A model generated the notes under the pieces. It was not told the origin of the DNA. It did no database searches and saw only the letters and a list, made by a program, of their open reading frames with translations. Below, one piece after another: positions 7,137 to 16,314 of a DNA stretch of 64,000 nt. The stretch is from Treponema sp. Lineage in GTDB: Bacteria; Spirochaetota; Spirochaetia; Treponematales; Breznakiellaceae. The translations under genes were made by a program, and so were the position numbers. The stretch is from NCBI GenBank assembly GCA_009777335.1, contig WRMC01000013.1, positions 1 to 64,000 on the forward strand, read 5' to 3'. Positions within the stretch are counted from its first letter, which is position 1, and the number at the start of each line of letters is the position of its first letter.

Positions 7137-7325
7137 ATGGCTGTACCAAGAGCAAAAACGTCCAAGGCAAGGACCCGCCGCAGGGGTTCCATCAACATGA
7201 AGCTTTCTCCGCCCACCATGATAGAGTGCTCTAGCTGCGGCAACCGGGTATTATTACACCGGGTATGCTCAAAATGCGGGTTTTACCGGGGCAAGCAGGT
7301 TATCATTCCTGATTCCAAGGTATAG
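7137..7325 (+). CDS. rpmF: 50S ribosomal protein L32
   Basis: A 62-residue protein beginning MAVPRAKTSKARTRRR, the L32 signature. Two CxxC pairs (CSSC and CSKC) form a zinc ribbon, so this is the zinc-binding form of L32. A TAGGTGAGG-type ribosome-binding region precedes ATG 7137. It is first in an rpmF-acpP-rnc cluster, where ribosome and fatty-acid genes are often neighbours in bacteria. Confidence 0.96.
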   Translation: MAVPRAKTSKARTRRRGSINMKLSPPTMIECSSCGNRVLLHRVCSKCGFYRGKQVIIPDSKV

Positions 7326-7407
7326 CTGCTCATAAAATTACAAAAAGCCGGCAGGATACGTTGTATGAGCCGAATAGAGAGTTGAATAAACGAGAAGGGG
7401 AATTACG

Positions 7408-7644
7408 ATGGATGAACTGTTTGAGAAAATGAAGAAACTGATAGCAGAAAAACTGGAAGTGGATGAAGGTAAAATTACGATGGAAGCCTCATTCCGCCAG
7501 GACCTTGGTGCCGATAGTCTGGATACCTACGAATTAGTCTATGCCATTGAGGAAGAAATGGGGATTTCCATCCCTGATGAAAAGGCCAATGACTTTGAAA
7601 CCGTTAAGGATGCCTACGAGTACATTAAATCCCAGCAAAAGTAA
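7408..7644 (+). CDS. acpP: Acyl carrier protein
   Basis: A 78-residue four-helix acidic protein. The phosphopantetheine attachment site is the serine in GADSLDTYELV, about residue 37. It carries growing acyl chains in fatty acid synthesis. GAAGGGGA lies upstream of ATG 7408. The gene lies between rpmF and rnc; acpP beside rnc is a frequent arrangement. Confidence 0.97.
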   Translation: MDELFEKMKKLIAEKLEVDEGKITMEASFRQDLGADSLDTYELVYAIEEEMGISIPDEKANDFETVKDAYEYIKSQQK

Positions 7645-8389
7645 GTCCTTAGCCCTGGCACCGGATCTGCTTCCGGTGCCAGACTCGGCCAGAAAAAAGG
7701 TTCTGACAGCCTTTTGCAAGACCGCTGACATACGGTTTAAGAACCTTGGGTTATTGAACCTTTCCTTCGTACACCGTTCGGCATCAAACGAATCCAATCA
7801 AAAAACCAATAATGAACGCCTCGAGTTTCTGGGAGATGCCATCCTGGGGGCCATCACGGTGCACCTCCTCTACGAAAATCTCGATCGCCGTCCCGAGGGT
7901 GACCTGGCCAAAATCAAATCCGTCGTGGTCTCTGAAGATGTCCTCTCGGGGGTGGCCAGGGAACTCCAGATTGACAATCTCCTTATCCTGGGCCGGGGTG
8001 AAGAACTCTCGGGGGGAAGGACCAAAAAGGCCATCCTGGCGGATGCCCTGGAAGCTCTCATCGGAGCCATCTACCTGGATTCGGGTTACAAGAGTGCCTT
8101 TGAATTTGTAAGCCGCTTTATCAGCATAGAGATAGACCGGGTCCTGGAAAACCGGCACTACCGGGACTATAAATCTCTTCTGCAAGAATACTGCCAGCGG
8201 GTCTTCCGCAAATATCCCGATTATACCCTGATTAACCGCAGCGGCCCGGAACACTCCCGGATTTTCTGGATGGAAGTGAAGGTCGACGGCCAATCTTACG
8301 GACCCGCGGTGGGGCGGAATAAAAAGAGCGCCGAAAGGGAAGCCGCCAGGCTCGCCTACGAAGCTCTCGTTGAGAGCCGCTCTCTCTAA
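7610..8389 (+). CDS. rnc: Ribonuclease III
   Basis: A double-strand-specific RNase used in rRNA processing. The signature NERLEFLGDAIL is present, followed by a second catalytic block (ADALEALIGAIYLD) and a C-terminal dsRNA-binding domain (about residues 185-255). The start is uncertain: ATG 7610 overlaps acpP by 35 bp and gives 259 residues; GTG 7676, after the acpP stop, gives a compact protein starting just before the conserved ARKKVL segment. Neither has a good ribosome-binding site. The 3' end overlaps the convergent gene by four bases. Confidence 0.93.
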   Translation: MPTSTLNPSKSKSLALAPDLLPVPDSARKKVLTAFCKTADIRFKNLGLLNLSFVHRSASNESNQKTNNERLEFLGDAILGAITVHLLYENLDRRPEGDLAKIKSVVVSEDVLSGVARELQIDNLLILGRGEELSGGRTKKAILADALEALIGAIYLDSGYKSAFEFVSRFISIEIDRVLENRHYRDYKSLLQEYCQRVFRKYPDYTLINRSGPEHSRIFWMEVKVDGQSYGPAVGRNKKSAEREAARLAYEALVESRSL

Positions 8390-9552
8390 AGCAGCTCTCC
8401 CCTCCCCGCCCCTCGTATCTGGTCCACCAGGTCTTTTACCCCCTGGGCCTCCCCCTTTTTCGTAATAAGCACCGCCCCTGCTTCTCCCTTCTTGCCGGCC
8501 CGGACCACCACGATAAGATCCTCCACCCCGCAGAGGGCCACGGGGATATCGGAATCCACAAAGCAGGTCTGACCCTTCCCTGTGGAATAGACTTCGGCCC
8601 TTCCCCGGCCTGCCAGGGCGGCGTATTCATCCCAGCCCCCCACATCGATCCAGTCGAAACCGGCCCTTACCATGACGGCCGAATGGGACTTCTCGGCGAT
8701 GGCATAATCGAAGGAAATCCCCTGGGCCCCGGCATAGGCCCCCTGGAGACCCGCCCAATCCTCCAGGACCAGAAGGCCCTTCTTCTTCTTGTAAGCTTTT
8801 TTGGGGGGAGGGCCCAGGGCCTTAAAGGGATCTATGACCGGAGGGGAATGGACTTCGAATTCCTTCATCATAAAGGAGCTGGTAAACACAAACATGCCGG
8901 AATTCCAGTAGTATCTTTTCGCCGCCACAAAGGCCTTGGCCTTTTTTAGATCCGGTTTCTCCCGGAACGAAAGGAGCTCGAAGATACTACTCGAATAGCC
9001 CTTCACCCTGGCCCGCTTCCCTGGGACAGGAAGGGCTGCCCCCGCCTCGATGTAGCCGTAGCCTGTTTCGGGCCTCTGGGGGCTGATGCCAAAGACCGCC
9101 AGCTTGCCGGTCCTGGCCACCGCCGCGGCGGCAGAAACATCCATGGCAAAGACTTTTATGGGCTCAATGATGTGATCGCTGGTAAGGACCATCACTGTTC
9201 TTTCTTCCTGGGAAGTAAGATGAATGTACATGAGGGCGCAGGCGATGGCCGGGGCGGTGTTTCGAGCCATGGGCTCGGGGATAAGGACGATCTGAGGGCC
9301 TTTTTTCTCTGGCAGGTGGGCGCACTCTTCTACGATGGGGTCCACATGGTTTTTACCCGCCACGATAATAAGGCGGCCCCCCGAAGAGCTGCCCAGCAGG
9401 GCCAGGGCCCGTTCCAGGGCGGCTCCAAAAAATGTCAGGGCCCCTTCTGCCCTGCCAGGTAAGGGCAAAAACTGTTTGGGTTTTTTATTGGTGCTGGCCG
9501 GCCAGAGTCTGGTCCCCGAACCCCCGGCCAGGATGATAATATCGTTGATCAT
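8386..9552 (-). CDS. manC: Mannose-1-phosphate guanylyltransferase
   Basis: A 388-residue sugar nucleotidyltransferase that makes GDP-mannose from GTP and mannose-1-phosphate. The N-terminal pyrophosphorylase loop GGSGTRLWP is at residues 10-18, and the FREKPD and WNSGMFVF motifs follow, as in ManC/RfbM. There is no fused C-terminal isomerase domain. The start at 9552 was chosen because family members begin just before IIILAGGSG; the longer upstream frame is not conserved-looking. GDP-mannose would feed surface glycans, possibly the LCP substrate, but no glycan cluster is nearby. Confidence 0.9.
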   Translation of the reverse strand: MINDIIILAGGSGTRLWPASTNKKPKQFLPLPGRAEGALTFFGAALERALALLGSSSGGRLIIVAGKNHVDPIVEECAHLPEKKGPQIVLIPEPMARNTAPAIACALMYIHLTSQEERTVMVLTSDHIIEPIKVFAMDVSAAAAVARTGKLAVFGISPQRPETGYGYIEAGAALPVPGKRARVKGYSSSIFELLSFREKPDLKKAKAFVAAKRYYWNSGMFVFTSSFMMKEFEVHSPPVIDPFKALGPPPKKAYKKKKGLLVLEDWAGLQGAYAGAQGISFDYAIAEKSHSAVMVRAGFDWIDVGGWDEYAALAGRGRAEVYSTGKGQTCFVDSDIPVALCGVEDLIVVVRAGKKGEAGAVLITKKGEAQGVKDLVDQIRGAGRGELL

Positions 9553-9624
9553 TCCCCCATTATAATTGACAAAATCCCATTTGGAAAGTAAGGTGAATTT
9601 TGAACCGCAAAAAAGGAGTAAACC

Positions 9625-10569
9625 ATGGAATATGCACGTTTTGGAAAAACCGACTGGGAAATTTCCCTTATCAGCCACGGCTGCTGGGAAATGGGGGGCA
9701 CCCAGTGGGAACACACCAGCGATGAAATCAACATCAAGGCCGTTCATAAGGCCCTTGATGAGGGGATAAATAGCTTTGACACCGCCGAGGGCTATGGCGA
9801 TGGCCATTCGGAAGAGGTCCTTGGCAAGGCCCTGGAGGGAAAACGAAAGGATCTCTTCGTTGCCACCAAGGTGGCCCGCAAAAACCTAAGCCCCGCCGAT
9901 CTAAGAAACTCCCTTACTGGAAGTCTTAAGCGGCTTCGAACGGATTATATAGACCTCTACTACATCCATTGGCCCAACCCCGAGATCCCCCTGGAAGAAA
10001 CCATGGAAGAGCTGGTGAAGGTCCAAAAAGAGGGGCTGATAAAACATATCGGGGTATCAAACTTCGATGTTCCCCTCTTGGAAAAGGCAATGAAGATAGG
10101 GCGCATCGAGGCCCTGCAAAATGAGTACAGTCTCCTCCATAGGAGCATAGAAGCTGAGATCCTTCCCTACTGTATCCAAAACTCCATCAGCCTCATGAGT
10201 TATTCATCGGTGGCCAAGGGGATCCTCACGGGGATCTTCCATTTTGGGGGAGTTAAAATTAAGGAAGATGATTTCCGGGCCAGCCGAAGGCTCTTTTTAC
10301 CCGCCCATCTGGCAGCAGAAGAAGAACTCCTTAATGCCATGAAAAAGATAGCCGATACCTTAAAGCTAAGCTGCGGACAGCTTGCCCTGGCCTGGCTCTT
10401 TAGCAAGAAGGGGCTCTGCTCCGCCCTGGTGGGAACCCAGAACGAAAAACATTTTATGGAAAACATAGAAGCGGTGGGCAAAAAGATAGGGCCCGAGGAT
10501 TTGGCAGAGCTGGACCGCATTAGTGCCAAGGTGATTGACGCCATCGATGCCAACCCCGAGGGGAAGTAG
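9625..10569 (+). CDS. Aldo/keto reductase
   Basis: A 314-residue NADPH-dependent (beta/alpha)8 oxidoreductase. The catalytic tetrad is intact: Asp52, Tyr57, Lys82 and His115 (in SFDTAEGYGDG, VATKV and YYIHWP). The C-terminal cofactor region is present. AAAAGGAG lies seven bases before ATG 9625. The substrate cannot be predicted; members of this subgroup (YajO/Tas/YhdN-like) reduce diverse aldehydes. It is followed closely by def and fmt and is probably cotranscribed with them. Confidence 0.92.
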   Translation: MEYARFGKTDWEISLISHGCWEMGGTQWEHTSDEINIKAVHKALDEGINSFDTAEGYGDGHSEEVLGKALEGKRKDLFVATKVARKNLSPADLRNSLTGSLKRLRTDYIDLYYIHWPNPEIPLEETMEELVKVQKEGLIKHIGVSNFDVPLLEKAMKIGRIEALQNEYSLLHRSIEAEILPYCIQNSISLMSYSSVAKGILTGIFHFGGVKIKEDDFRASRRLFLPAHLAAEEELLNAMKKIADTLKLSCGQLALAWLFSKKGLCSALVGTQNEKHFMENIEAVGKKIGPEDLAELDRISAKVIDAIDANPEGK

Positions 10570-10577
10570 CTTAAGCC

Positions 10578-11063
10578 ATGGAGATCCTGACCCTGGGGAA
10601 CCAGGCCCTTAGACAGAAAGCTCTGGCGGTGCAAACCATAGGCCCCGAGTATCAAAGTCTGGGGGAGGAACTTATTTCCGCCCTCCATGAGCAAAGGGGC
10701 CTGGGTCTTGCGGGGCCCCAGGTGGGAATCCATGAACGCATCTTTGTGGTCCATATTTCCGGGGACATCCCCCGGATCTTTATCAACCCTTCCATAATCG
10801 AGACCTCCCAGGAAACCGAAAAGTTCGAAGAGGGCTGCCTTTCGGTCCCCGGGATCTACACCGATGTAATCCGCCCCAGGGCGGTCAAAGTACAGGCCTG
10901 GAACGAAAAGGGACGGCCCTTTACCCTGGAAGCCGATGGCCTTATGGCCCGGGTGATCCTCCATGAATACGATCACCTGGAGGGCATCCTCTTTATCGAC
11001 CGGCTCTCGGAGGCAAAAAGAAACCGGATCCTCGATAAAATTGGAAAGGCCAAAGCCAAATAG
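10578..11063 (+). CDS. def: Peptide deformylase
   Basis: A 161-residue metalloenzyme that removes the formyl group from nascent proteins. All three motifs are present: GLGLAGPQVG (41-50), EGCLSV (85-90) and HEYDH (129-133), giving the Cys/His/His metal site and catalytic Glu130. It lies eight bases after the reductase gene and ten before fmt, which performs the opposite reaction on initiator tRNA; the pairing def-fmt is classical. Confidence 0.97.
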   Translation: MEILTLGNQALRQKALAVQTIGPEYQSLGEELISALHEQRGLGLAGPQVGIHERIFVVHISGDIPRIFINPSIIETSQETEKFEEGCLSVPGIYTDVIRPRAVKVQAWNEKGRPFTLEADGLMARVILHEYDHLEGILFIDRLSEAKRNRILDKIGKAKAK

Positions 11064-11073
11064 CAGGTAGAGG

Positions 11074-12051
11074 ATGCGGATACTCTTTGCCGGAAGCCCC
11101 GCCATCGCAATCCCCTCCCTTAAAGCTATCTTTGACCTGGAAGAAGAAGGCAGGGGATTCACCCTGGCGGGGCTGCTTACCAACGGCGACTCAAGGCGCG
11201 GCAGAGGGAGCAGCCTGGAACCTACGGAGGTTTCCGCTGCCGCCTCGGAACTAAGCCAGCAGCGTCAAGAAGCGGGCCGCCCTCCCCTGGTTCAGTTAAA
11301 GCCCACCGCCCTGGATGCCTCGTTTAGGAAAGAAGCGGCGGCCCTTAAGGCGGACCTTTTGGTTTCCTTTGCCTATGGCCGTATCTTTGGGCCCAAGTTT
11401 CTATCCCTCTTCTCCAGGGGGGGGATTAACCTCCATCCCAGCCTGCTCCCCCTTTACCGGGGGGCTTCGCCCATCCAGGCGGCCATCCTAAACCAAGATA
11501 CCGAAACAGGGGTCTGCATACAAAAGCTGGCAGAAAAGATGGACAGGGGGGACATCCTCTCTAAGGAAGTTATAAAGCTCCAGGGTGATGAAACAGCCCT
11601 CTCATTGAGCCAAAAGGTGGCAGAGATAAGTGCCCGGCTTCTAAGAGAAACCCTCCTCGGTTTTGACCGCCTCCAAAAAGAAGCCCGCCCCCAGGAGGGT
11701 CCTGCCTCCTATTGCAGCCAGATAAAAAAAGAAGAGGGCCTCATTAACTGGAATAAAAGCGCCGCCGACATATGCGCCCAGGTCCGAGCCTTCTTGCCCT
11801 GGCCCCTGGCCTATACCCGCCGGGGGACCGAAACCCTCTATCTCCTGGAGGCTGGAGCTTCCGATGCTGAAGCAGAAGCCGCTACTATGCCGGGGACCGT
11901 CATGGGGCTCGACCCGGACCGGGGCATTCTGATCCAGACCGGAAAGGGGCTATTGGAGGTCCGGCGGCTTCAGTGGGGGGGGAAAAAGGCCCTCCCCTGG
12001 AAGGATTTCTGTAATGGCACCAGGAATTTTACCGGCAGTACCCTAGGCTGA
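11074..12051 (+). CDS. fmt: Methionyl-tRNA formyltransferase
   Basis: A 325-residue enzyme that formylates Met-tRNAi using 10-formyl-tetrahydrofolate. The N-terminal Rossmann domain begins RILFAGSPAIAIPSL, and the catalytic region GGINLHPSLLPLYRGASP is followed by the C-terminal tRNA-binding domain. The 3' end overlaps ilvN on the opposite strand by nine bases. It follows def directly. Confidence 0.96.
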   Translation: MRILFAGSPAIAIPSLKAIFDLEEEGRGFTLAGLLTNGDSRRGRGSSLEPTEVSAAASELSQQRQEAGRPPLVQLKPTALDASFRKEAAALKADLLVSFAYGRIFGPKFLSLFSRGGINLHPSLLPLYRGASPIQAAILNQDTETGVCIQKLAEKMDRGDILSKEVIKLQGDETALSLSQKVAEISARLLRETLLGFDRLQKEARPQEGPASYCSQIKKEEGLINWNKSAADICAQVRAFLPWPLAYTRRGTETLYLLEAGASDAEAEAATMPGTVMGLDPDRGILIQTGKGLLEVRRLQWGGKKALPWKDFCNGTRNFTGSTLG

Positions 12052-12555
12052 AGGAGCAGAGAGCACAGCAGTCCCCCGCTCCAGAGCCACCAGGCCGGTG
12101 CGGGCCAGCTCCAGGATCCCATAGGGCCTTAAGAGCAGAAGGAGCCCCTGGAGTTTTTCCATATCCCCGGTGGCCTCTATGGTGATGGTGCTGGGTGAGA
12201 CATCGACCACCTGGGCCCGGAAGATATCGGCAATTTGAATGACCCCCTGGCGGTTGGCCTCGCTGGCCTGGACCTTTACCAAAAGGATCTCCCTGCGCAG
12301 GCAGGATTGGGGGGCCAACTCTCTGACCGAGATTACATCCACCAGTTTACCCAGCTGCTTGACGATCTGATCTAGGACCGAATCATCTCCGCTCACCGCT
12401 ATGGTCATCCTGGAAATTGAAGGGTCCTCTGTTTCGCCCACCGTAAGGCTGTCTATGTTAAAGCCCCGGCGGCTAAAGAGCCCCGAGACCCTGGAAAGGG
12501 TACCCGACCGGTTCTCCACCAGGACCGCCACCACATGCTGCTTGCTTGTACTCAT
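12043..12555 (-). CDS. ilvN: Acetolactate synthase small (regulatory) subunit
   Basis: A 170-residue protein with an N-terminal ACT domain (VAVLVENRSGTLSRVSGLFSR at 9-29, noted here by its ends VAVLVEN and GLFSR) and the second ALS_ss domain. It binds valine and activates the catalytic subunit IlvB. It is unusual that the gene is 20 kb from ilvB (32439) and last in a minus-strand unit with an amidohydrolase and a URO-D-type gene; ilvB and ilvN are usually adjacent. Confidence 0.93.
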   Translation of the reverse strand: MSTSKQHVVAVLVENRSGTLSRVSGLFSRRGFNIDSLTVGETEDPSISRMTIAVSGDDSVLDQIVKQLGKLVDVISVRELAPQSCLRREILLVKVQASEANRQGVIQIADIFRAQVVDVSPSTITIEATGDMEKLQGLLLLLRPYGILELARTGLVALERGTAVLSAPSA

Positions 12556-12570
12556 CCTCTTTCGGCCTGC

Positions 12571-13812
12571 CTATGAATAATATTTATCTATGGTTTCGGT
12601 CACCGTCCTGGTCCAGTTAATAAGGTTCTCGGGATGGTGGTTCACGGTACTGATATCTTTAATCACAAACTCATAGGGGCACTTGTTTTCCTGGCAGGCC
12701 TCTATGACCTCTTTTATTTCCTTCTCCACCGCCCCCTTATTAAACTCCCTGGCCACATTGGCAGGATTGGGCTTGTGGGCATAGACGAAGTCTCCCCCTA
12801 TCTGTTCCGCCGAAGATCGAATATCGGCCCAGGGGCTAACCCCTATCTTCCTCATGTTGGGGACCTTCTTTAGGTAGGGGATAAATTTGTCCAGGGGCTC
12901 GCAGCAGCCGTAGTAGCTAAGGGCGCACTGGTCCATCATGGGCCTTAGGTAGGAAAGGTTAAACTCCTCCTGCATGGCCGGTGAGGCGGAGGCAAAGAGC
13001 TGGGCCATGCCCCGGAACCAGAGATCCTTAAAGCGGACCTTCTTGCCGTCGTAATCGGCTGCGGGGGTTTCGTTGGTGTAGGGAGGGGTGCAATGAAGAT
13101 CATGGACATTGTAATCCAATAGGCCCTGCTCCTGCATCTGGGTATAGCGGGTGGTATACATGTCCGCAAACTTGGAGATGGTCTTGTGGATAAGCTCCGG
13201 ATTCCCGACCATGTCCAGATAGCAGTTTTCTACCCCCCGGTACCGGGCAATGATATCCCAGGGGGCAAAGTAAATGCCGTAGCCCCTGTGCTTAACGGGC
13301 ATGATCCCATGGAGGATCTCTGCCGCTTCTTCCAGATTCTTTTTATCCCGGTCAGGAAAAGATGTGATCACCGGGAGCTTGAGGGCCTCCACCTTTTCCA
13401 GGGTATCCAGCTGATCCTCATAATGATGGGACACGATATGATTGGCCTCATGGGTGGAACGGATCTCTTCCCTTACCTCCAGGCCCATGCCCGATTCCTC
13501 GTACTCCCTGGGGACATAAAAGGTATCTTCTACCACCATGTCTCCCTGCATATACTTCCAGCGGTAGAGGATCCGGCGGAAATGGGTTTCCATGGCCTGG
13601 CCGCTTTTTGATTCGCAGGCAAGCTGCAGTTCCCCGGCTATGTCCATTTCGAACCAGGGGACTTCGTCGATCCACACCGGAGGGCGCCCTGGTTTAAGGC
13701 TGTGCATATCCTTAATGCGCCTGATCCGTTCCTGGTTGACCTCTTCTTCCGAGAGTTCCCTTACCTGCTTGGCCAGTTCCCTAAGTATTATTTTATCCTG
13801 GGTAGGAATCAT
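12571..13812 (-). CDS. URO-D/corrinoid methyltransferase-like protein
   Basis: A 413-residue protein of the uroporphyrinogen decarboxylase superfamily. This superfamily includes true HemE and zinc-dependent methyltransferases such as MtaA/MtbA that move methyl groups to or from corrinoids. The strings HDLHCTPPY and YGCCEPLD supply His/Cys ligands of the methyltransferase kind rather than HemE residues, and length and N-terminus do not match HemE. ATG 13812 is favoured by GGAGG seven bases upstream. It is cotranscribed with an amidohydrolase; a role in demethylating a small molecule is possible, but no corrinoid protein gene is nearby. Confidence 0.7.
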   Translation of the reverse strand: MIPTQDKIILRELAKQVRELSEEEVNQERIRRIKDMHSLKPGRPPVWIDEVPWFEMDIAGELQLACESKSGQAMETHFRRILYRWKYMQGDMVVEDTFYVPREYEESGMGLEVREEIRSTHEANHIVSHHYEDQLDTLEKVEALKLPVITSFPDRDKKNLEEAAEILHGIMPVKHRGYGIYFAPWDIIARYRGVENCYLDMVGNPELIHKTISKFADMYTTRYTQMQEQGLLDYNVHDLHCTPPYTNETPAADYDGKKVRFKDLWFRGMAQLFASASPAMQEEFNLSYLRPMMDQCALSYYGCCEPLDKFIPYLKKVPNMRKIGVSPWADIRSSAEQIGGDFVYAHKPNPANVAREFNKGAVEKEIKEVIEACQENKCPYEFVIKDISTVNHHPENLINWTRTVTETIDKYYS

Positions 13813-13836
13813 GGACACCCTCCTCTTTTACTTCCA

Positions 13837-15453
13837 TCATAATTGATAGACCGTTTCGCCGCCACAGATGGTTCGTATCACCCTGGCGCTATGGATCTCG
13901 CCGGGGGGGATGGAAAAGATATCCTTGTCCAGTATGCAAAGGTCCGCCAGGAAACCGGGGGCTATGCGCCCCAGATGTTCCTCGTCGAAGTTGGCATAGG
14001 CGGCGGCGGCGGTATAGGCCTCAAAGGCGGTGTGGACATCAACCCTTTCATGGCTGTCCTGGCGATCCACTGCCCACTGGAGGCAGAGGAGGGGGTCCAG
14101 GGCGCTCACCGGGGCGTCGGTACTGTAACTGACGGGGATCCCCAGCTTGTGCATGCTGTTCCAGGCGTAGGACGTGGAGGCCAGATCCTTCCCCACCCGG
14201 CTCTCGAGGACGGCCATATCGTCGGCCAGGAAAATGGGCTGAACCAGGGTCAAAATCCGGTTCTTTGCCAGGCGTTCTAAAAGGTCGGGACTGGTAATTT
14301 GGCAGTGGATGATCCCATGGCGAAGGGGGTTATGCCCCGGGCTCGTTACCTTTTCGTAGCTCTGTAACACCGCATCTATCCCCGCGTCCCCTATGGCATG
14401 GGTGAGGACTTGCATCCCCCCACCGGATGCCATCTGTACGAAATTATCCAGGCTCTCCTGGCTCATGAGGGAAAGCCCTTGGGTTTCGGGTTTATCCTTA
14501 TAGGGCTGCCGCATCCAGGCAGTCTGGCCCCCCAGGGTCCCGTCGGCAAAGAGCTTGATGGACCCCATCTTAAGGAAATTTCCCCACCGGGGATCTTCCC
14601 AGAGGGGGGCCCTATAGATCCCCCGGTCAAGATGGGCCTGGAGGAGCTCTTCCTGTATAGAGATGCCGCATTGCATGGTTACCCTAAGGCCGGGTCTGCC
14701 CTGGGCCCGGCACTCATCGTATACGGCCCGGTACACTTCCAAGGTGCGATCAAAGTCCCGGCCTCCGGAGTCGTAGCTTCCGCAGGCGCTGATCCCCAGG
14801 GAATGGGCCTTGTCCATGCCATAGCGAAGGTAGTCCTTCATCTCATGCTCTCCAAAGGGAGGCATGGCCCCCCTCACCAGGGCGTTGGCATTTTCCCGCA
14901 AGACCCCGGTGGGCCTTCCCGCTTCGTCCTTCTCTATGGTCCCCCCCTTTATCTCCATGGGGGCCGACTCGCTGATCCCGGCCTTTTCCAGGGCGGCGGA
15001 ATTACAATAGATGATATGGCCGCAGTGCCGGCTGATTACGATCAGGTGCTCCCGGGAGATCTGGTCCAGATCGTCCCGGTTAAGGTCCCGCTTTTCTCCC
15101 CTGGTAAAACGATCCGGGTTTACCCCAGCCCCCTGTATATGGGTCCCTGGAGCTGCCTTGTGACGCTTGATGATGTCCCTTCCCCGATCTATCACCTCCT
15201 GGATGGACTGGGCTCCGGCACACTCGATACCCTGGGCCCTTCTGCCTATCCACATAAGGTGCACATGGCTGTCGTAAAATGCCGGGAGCACCAGGGAGCC
15301 CTGGGCGTCTATCTTTTCATCCTGGGTACTTACTTCATCTAAAAGGTCCCGGGAGCTGCCAGTTTTTAGGATCCGTCCACCCTCGATAAGGAGGGCTTCA
15401 CAGGATCTATGGCGGTCCAGGTATATGCGGCCATTAAAGAGGACCTTTTTCAT
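13837..15453 (-). CDS. Amidohydrolase family 3 protein (YtcJ-like)
   Basis: A 538-residue metal-dependent hydrolase. The sheet-forming N-terminal segment is followed by FYDSHVHL, the HxH metal motif, and later HAIGD and HGIIHC provide further ligands; YSTDAPVSALDPL is the typical C-terminal block with the catalytic Asp. Members hydrolyse amides or N-formyl groups of unknown substrates. No signal peptide is visible, so it is cytoplasmic. It starts three bases after the upstream lipoprotein gene and ends 24 bases before the URO-D-like gene, a tight operon. Confidence 0.87.
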   Translation of the reverse strand: MKKVLFNGRIYLDRHRSCEALLIEGGRILKTGSSRDLLDEVSTQDEKIDAQGSLVLPAFYDSHVHLMWIGRRAQGIECAGAQSIQEVIDRGRDIIKRHKAAPGTHIQGAGVNPDRFTRGEKRDLNRDDLDQISREHLIVISRHCGHIIYCNSAALEKAGISESAPMEIKGGTIEKDEAGRPTGVLRENANALVRGAMPPFGEHEMKDYLRYGMDKAHSLGISACGSYDSGGRDFDRTLEVYRAVYDECRAQGRPGLRVTMQCGISIQEELLQAHLDRGIYRAPLWEDPRWGNFLKMGSIKLFADGTLGGQTAWMRQPYKDKPETQGLSLMSQESLDNFVQMASGGGMQVLTHAIGDAGIDAVLQSYEKVTSPGHNPLRHGIIHCQITSPDLLERLAKNRILTLVQPIFLADDMAVLESRVGKDLASTSYAWNSMHKLGIPVSYSTDAPVSALDPLLCLQWAVDRQDSHERVDVHTAFEAYTAAAAYANFDEEHLGRIAPGFLADLCILDKDIFSIPPGEIHSARVIRTICGGETVYQL

Positions 15454-15456
15454 GGT

Positions 15457-16188
15457 CTACCAGCTAAGCTCGTAGCGGAGAGCTTCTTCCATCACCAGAA
15501 GATCGAGTAAGGGTATTTCAAAATCCGCCAGGTTCCCCTGGGCCCTTCCTCCCTGGATGCTCTGAATGGGCCGGGGAAATGCAATCTGGGCCTGGATTAC
15601 CGAAGAGGCGATTTCATTGGTCAGGGCCTGGCCATAAACCATGGCAAGAAGAGCCAGATATTCATCTTTGTTTAGGGACTCCCCCAGGAGCACCGGGGCC
15701 ATGAGAAGGGAAAGGTAGCCTTCGGCTTCGGGAGAAACTTGAGAAAGAAAAGCCGGCACCGTCTCCCGGTCTAGAACGAGGACCAGGGAGGAGCTCCCCG
15801 GGGCGGCCCCCTCTGTATAGCTAAAGAGGTCCCTCTCCTGACCGCGGAGGATATCCCCCACATGGCTGATCCCGATAAAGCCCCCCAGGAAAGCGGGGTG
15901 TGGGTTTCTGAGGTCCGCCATGGCTATCCCTGGCAGGGCGCCCAGGAGCCTGCTCATGGCGGGGCCCTCCAGGATAGCTGTTTCGGCGGAAACCCCGGAT
16001 ATATTTCTAAAACGGCGGATAAAATCCTGGGCTTGATTTTCTATGGTGAGGATGAGATCCACCTCGCCGGAACCCCCTTCGAATAGTTCGCCATGTATGG
16101 TGGCGGTGCAAGAAAGGAGGGGCATACTAATGAGGGCTGCAAAGAGGAGCTTCTTAAAGCGGGAAGCCCATGGGCATGTAGTGATCAT
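15457..16188 (-). CDS. Lipoprotein of unknown function
   Basis: A 243-residue protein with a type II signal sequence and lipobox SMPLLSC. The mature part starts CTATIHGELFEGGSGEVDL and has long amphipathic helices and an EAxxFSYT-type region; it may be a membrane-anchored lipid- or protein-binding module. The start was taken as ATG 16188, since the first residues of the longer frame are not signal-like. It is the first gene of the four-gene unit reaching ilvN. No recognised family. Confidence 0.66.
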   Translation of the reverse strand: MITTCPWASRFKKLLFAALISMPLLSCTATIHGELFEGGSGEVDLILTIENQAQDFIRRFRNISGVSAETAILEGPAMSRLLGALPGIAMADLRNPHPAFLGGFIGISHVGDILRGQERDLFSYTEGAAPGSSSLVLVLDRETVPAFLSQVSPEAEGYLSLLMAPVLLGESLNKDEYLALLAMVYGQALTNEIASSVIQAQIAFPRPIQSIQGGRAQGNLADFEIPLLDLLVMEEALRYELSW

Positions 16189-16314
16189 AATATGGTAACA
16201 AAAGAATACTACAAAGGGTAACATTTTGTCAGGGCCTGGACAAAAAAAATACATGACAAAAAGCCTATTTGTGTTTAATATAATGGTATATCACATAGAA
16301 AAATGAGGTGCATC

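Noticed and set aside
10200-11183. 327-codon minus-strand frame covering def and parts of its neighbours
   Set aside because: Crosses three recognised plus-strand genes and shows no family pattern.
14398-15342. 314-codon plus-strand frame inside the amidohydrolase gene
   Set aside because: Antisense shadow of a gene with clear motifs; no start signal.
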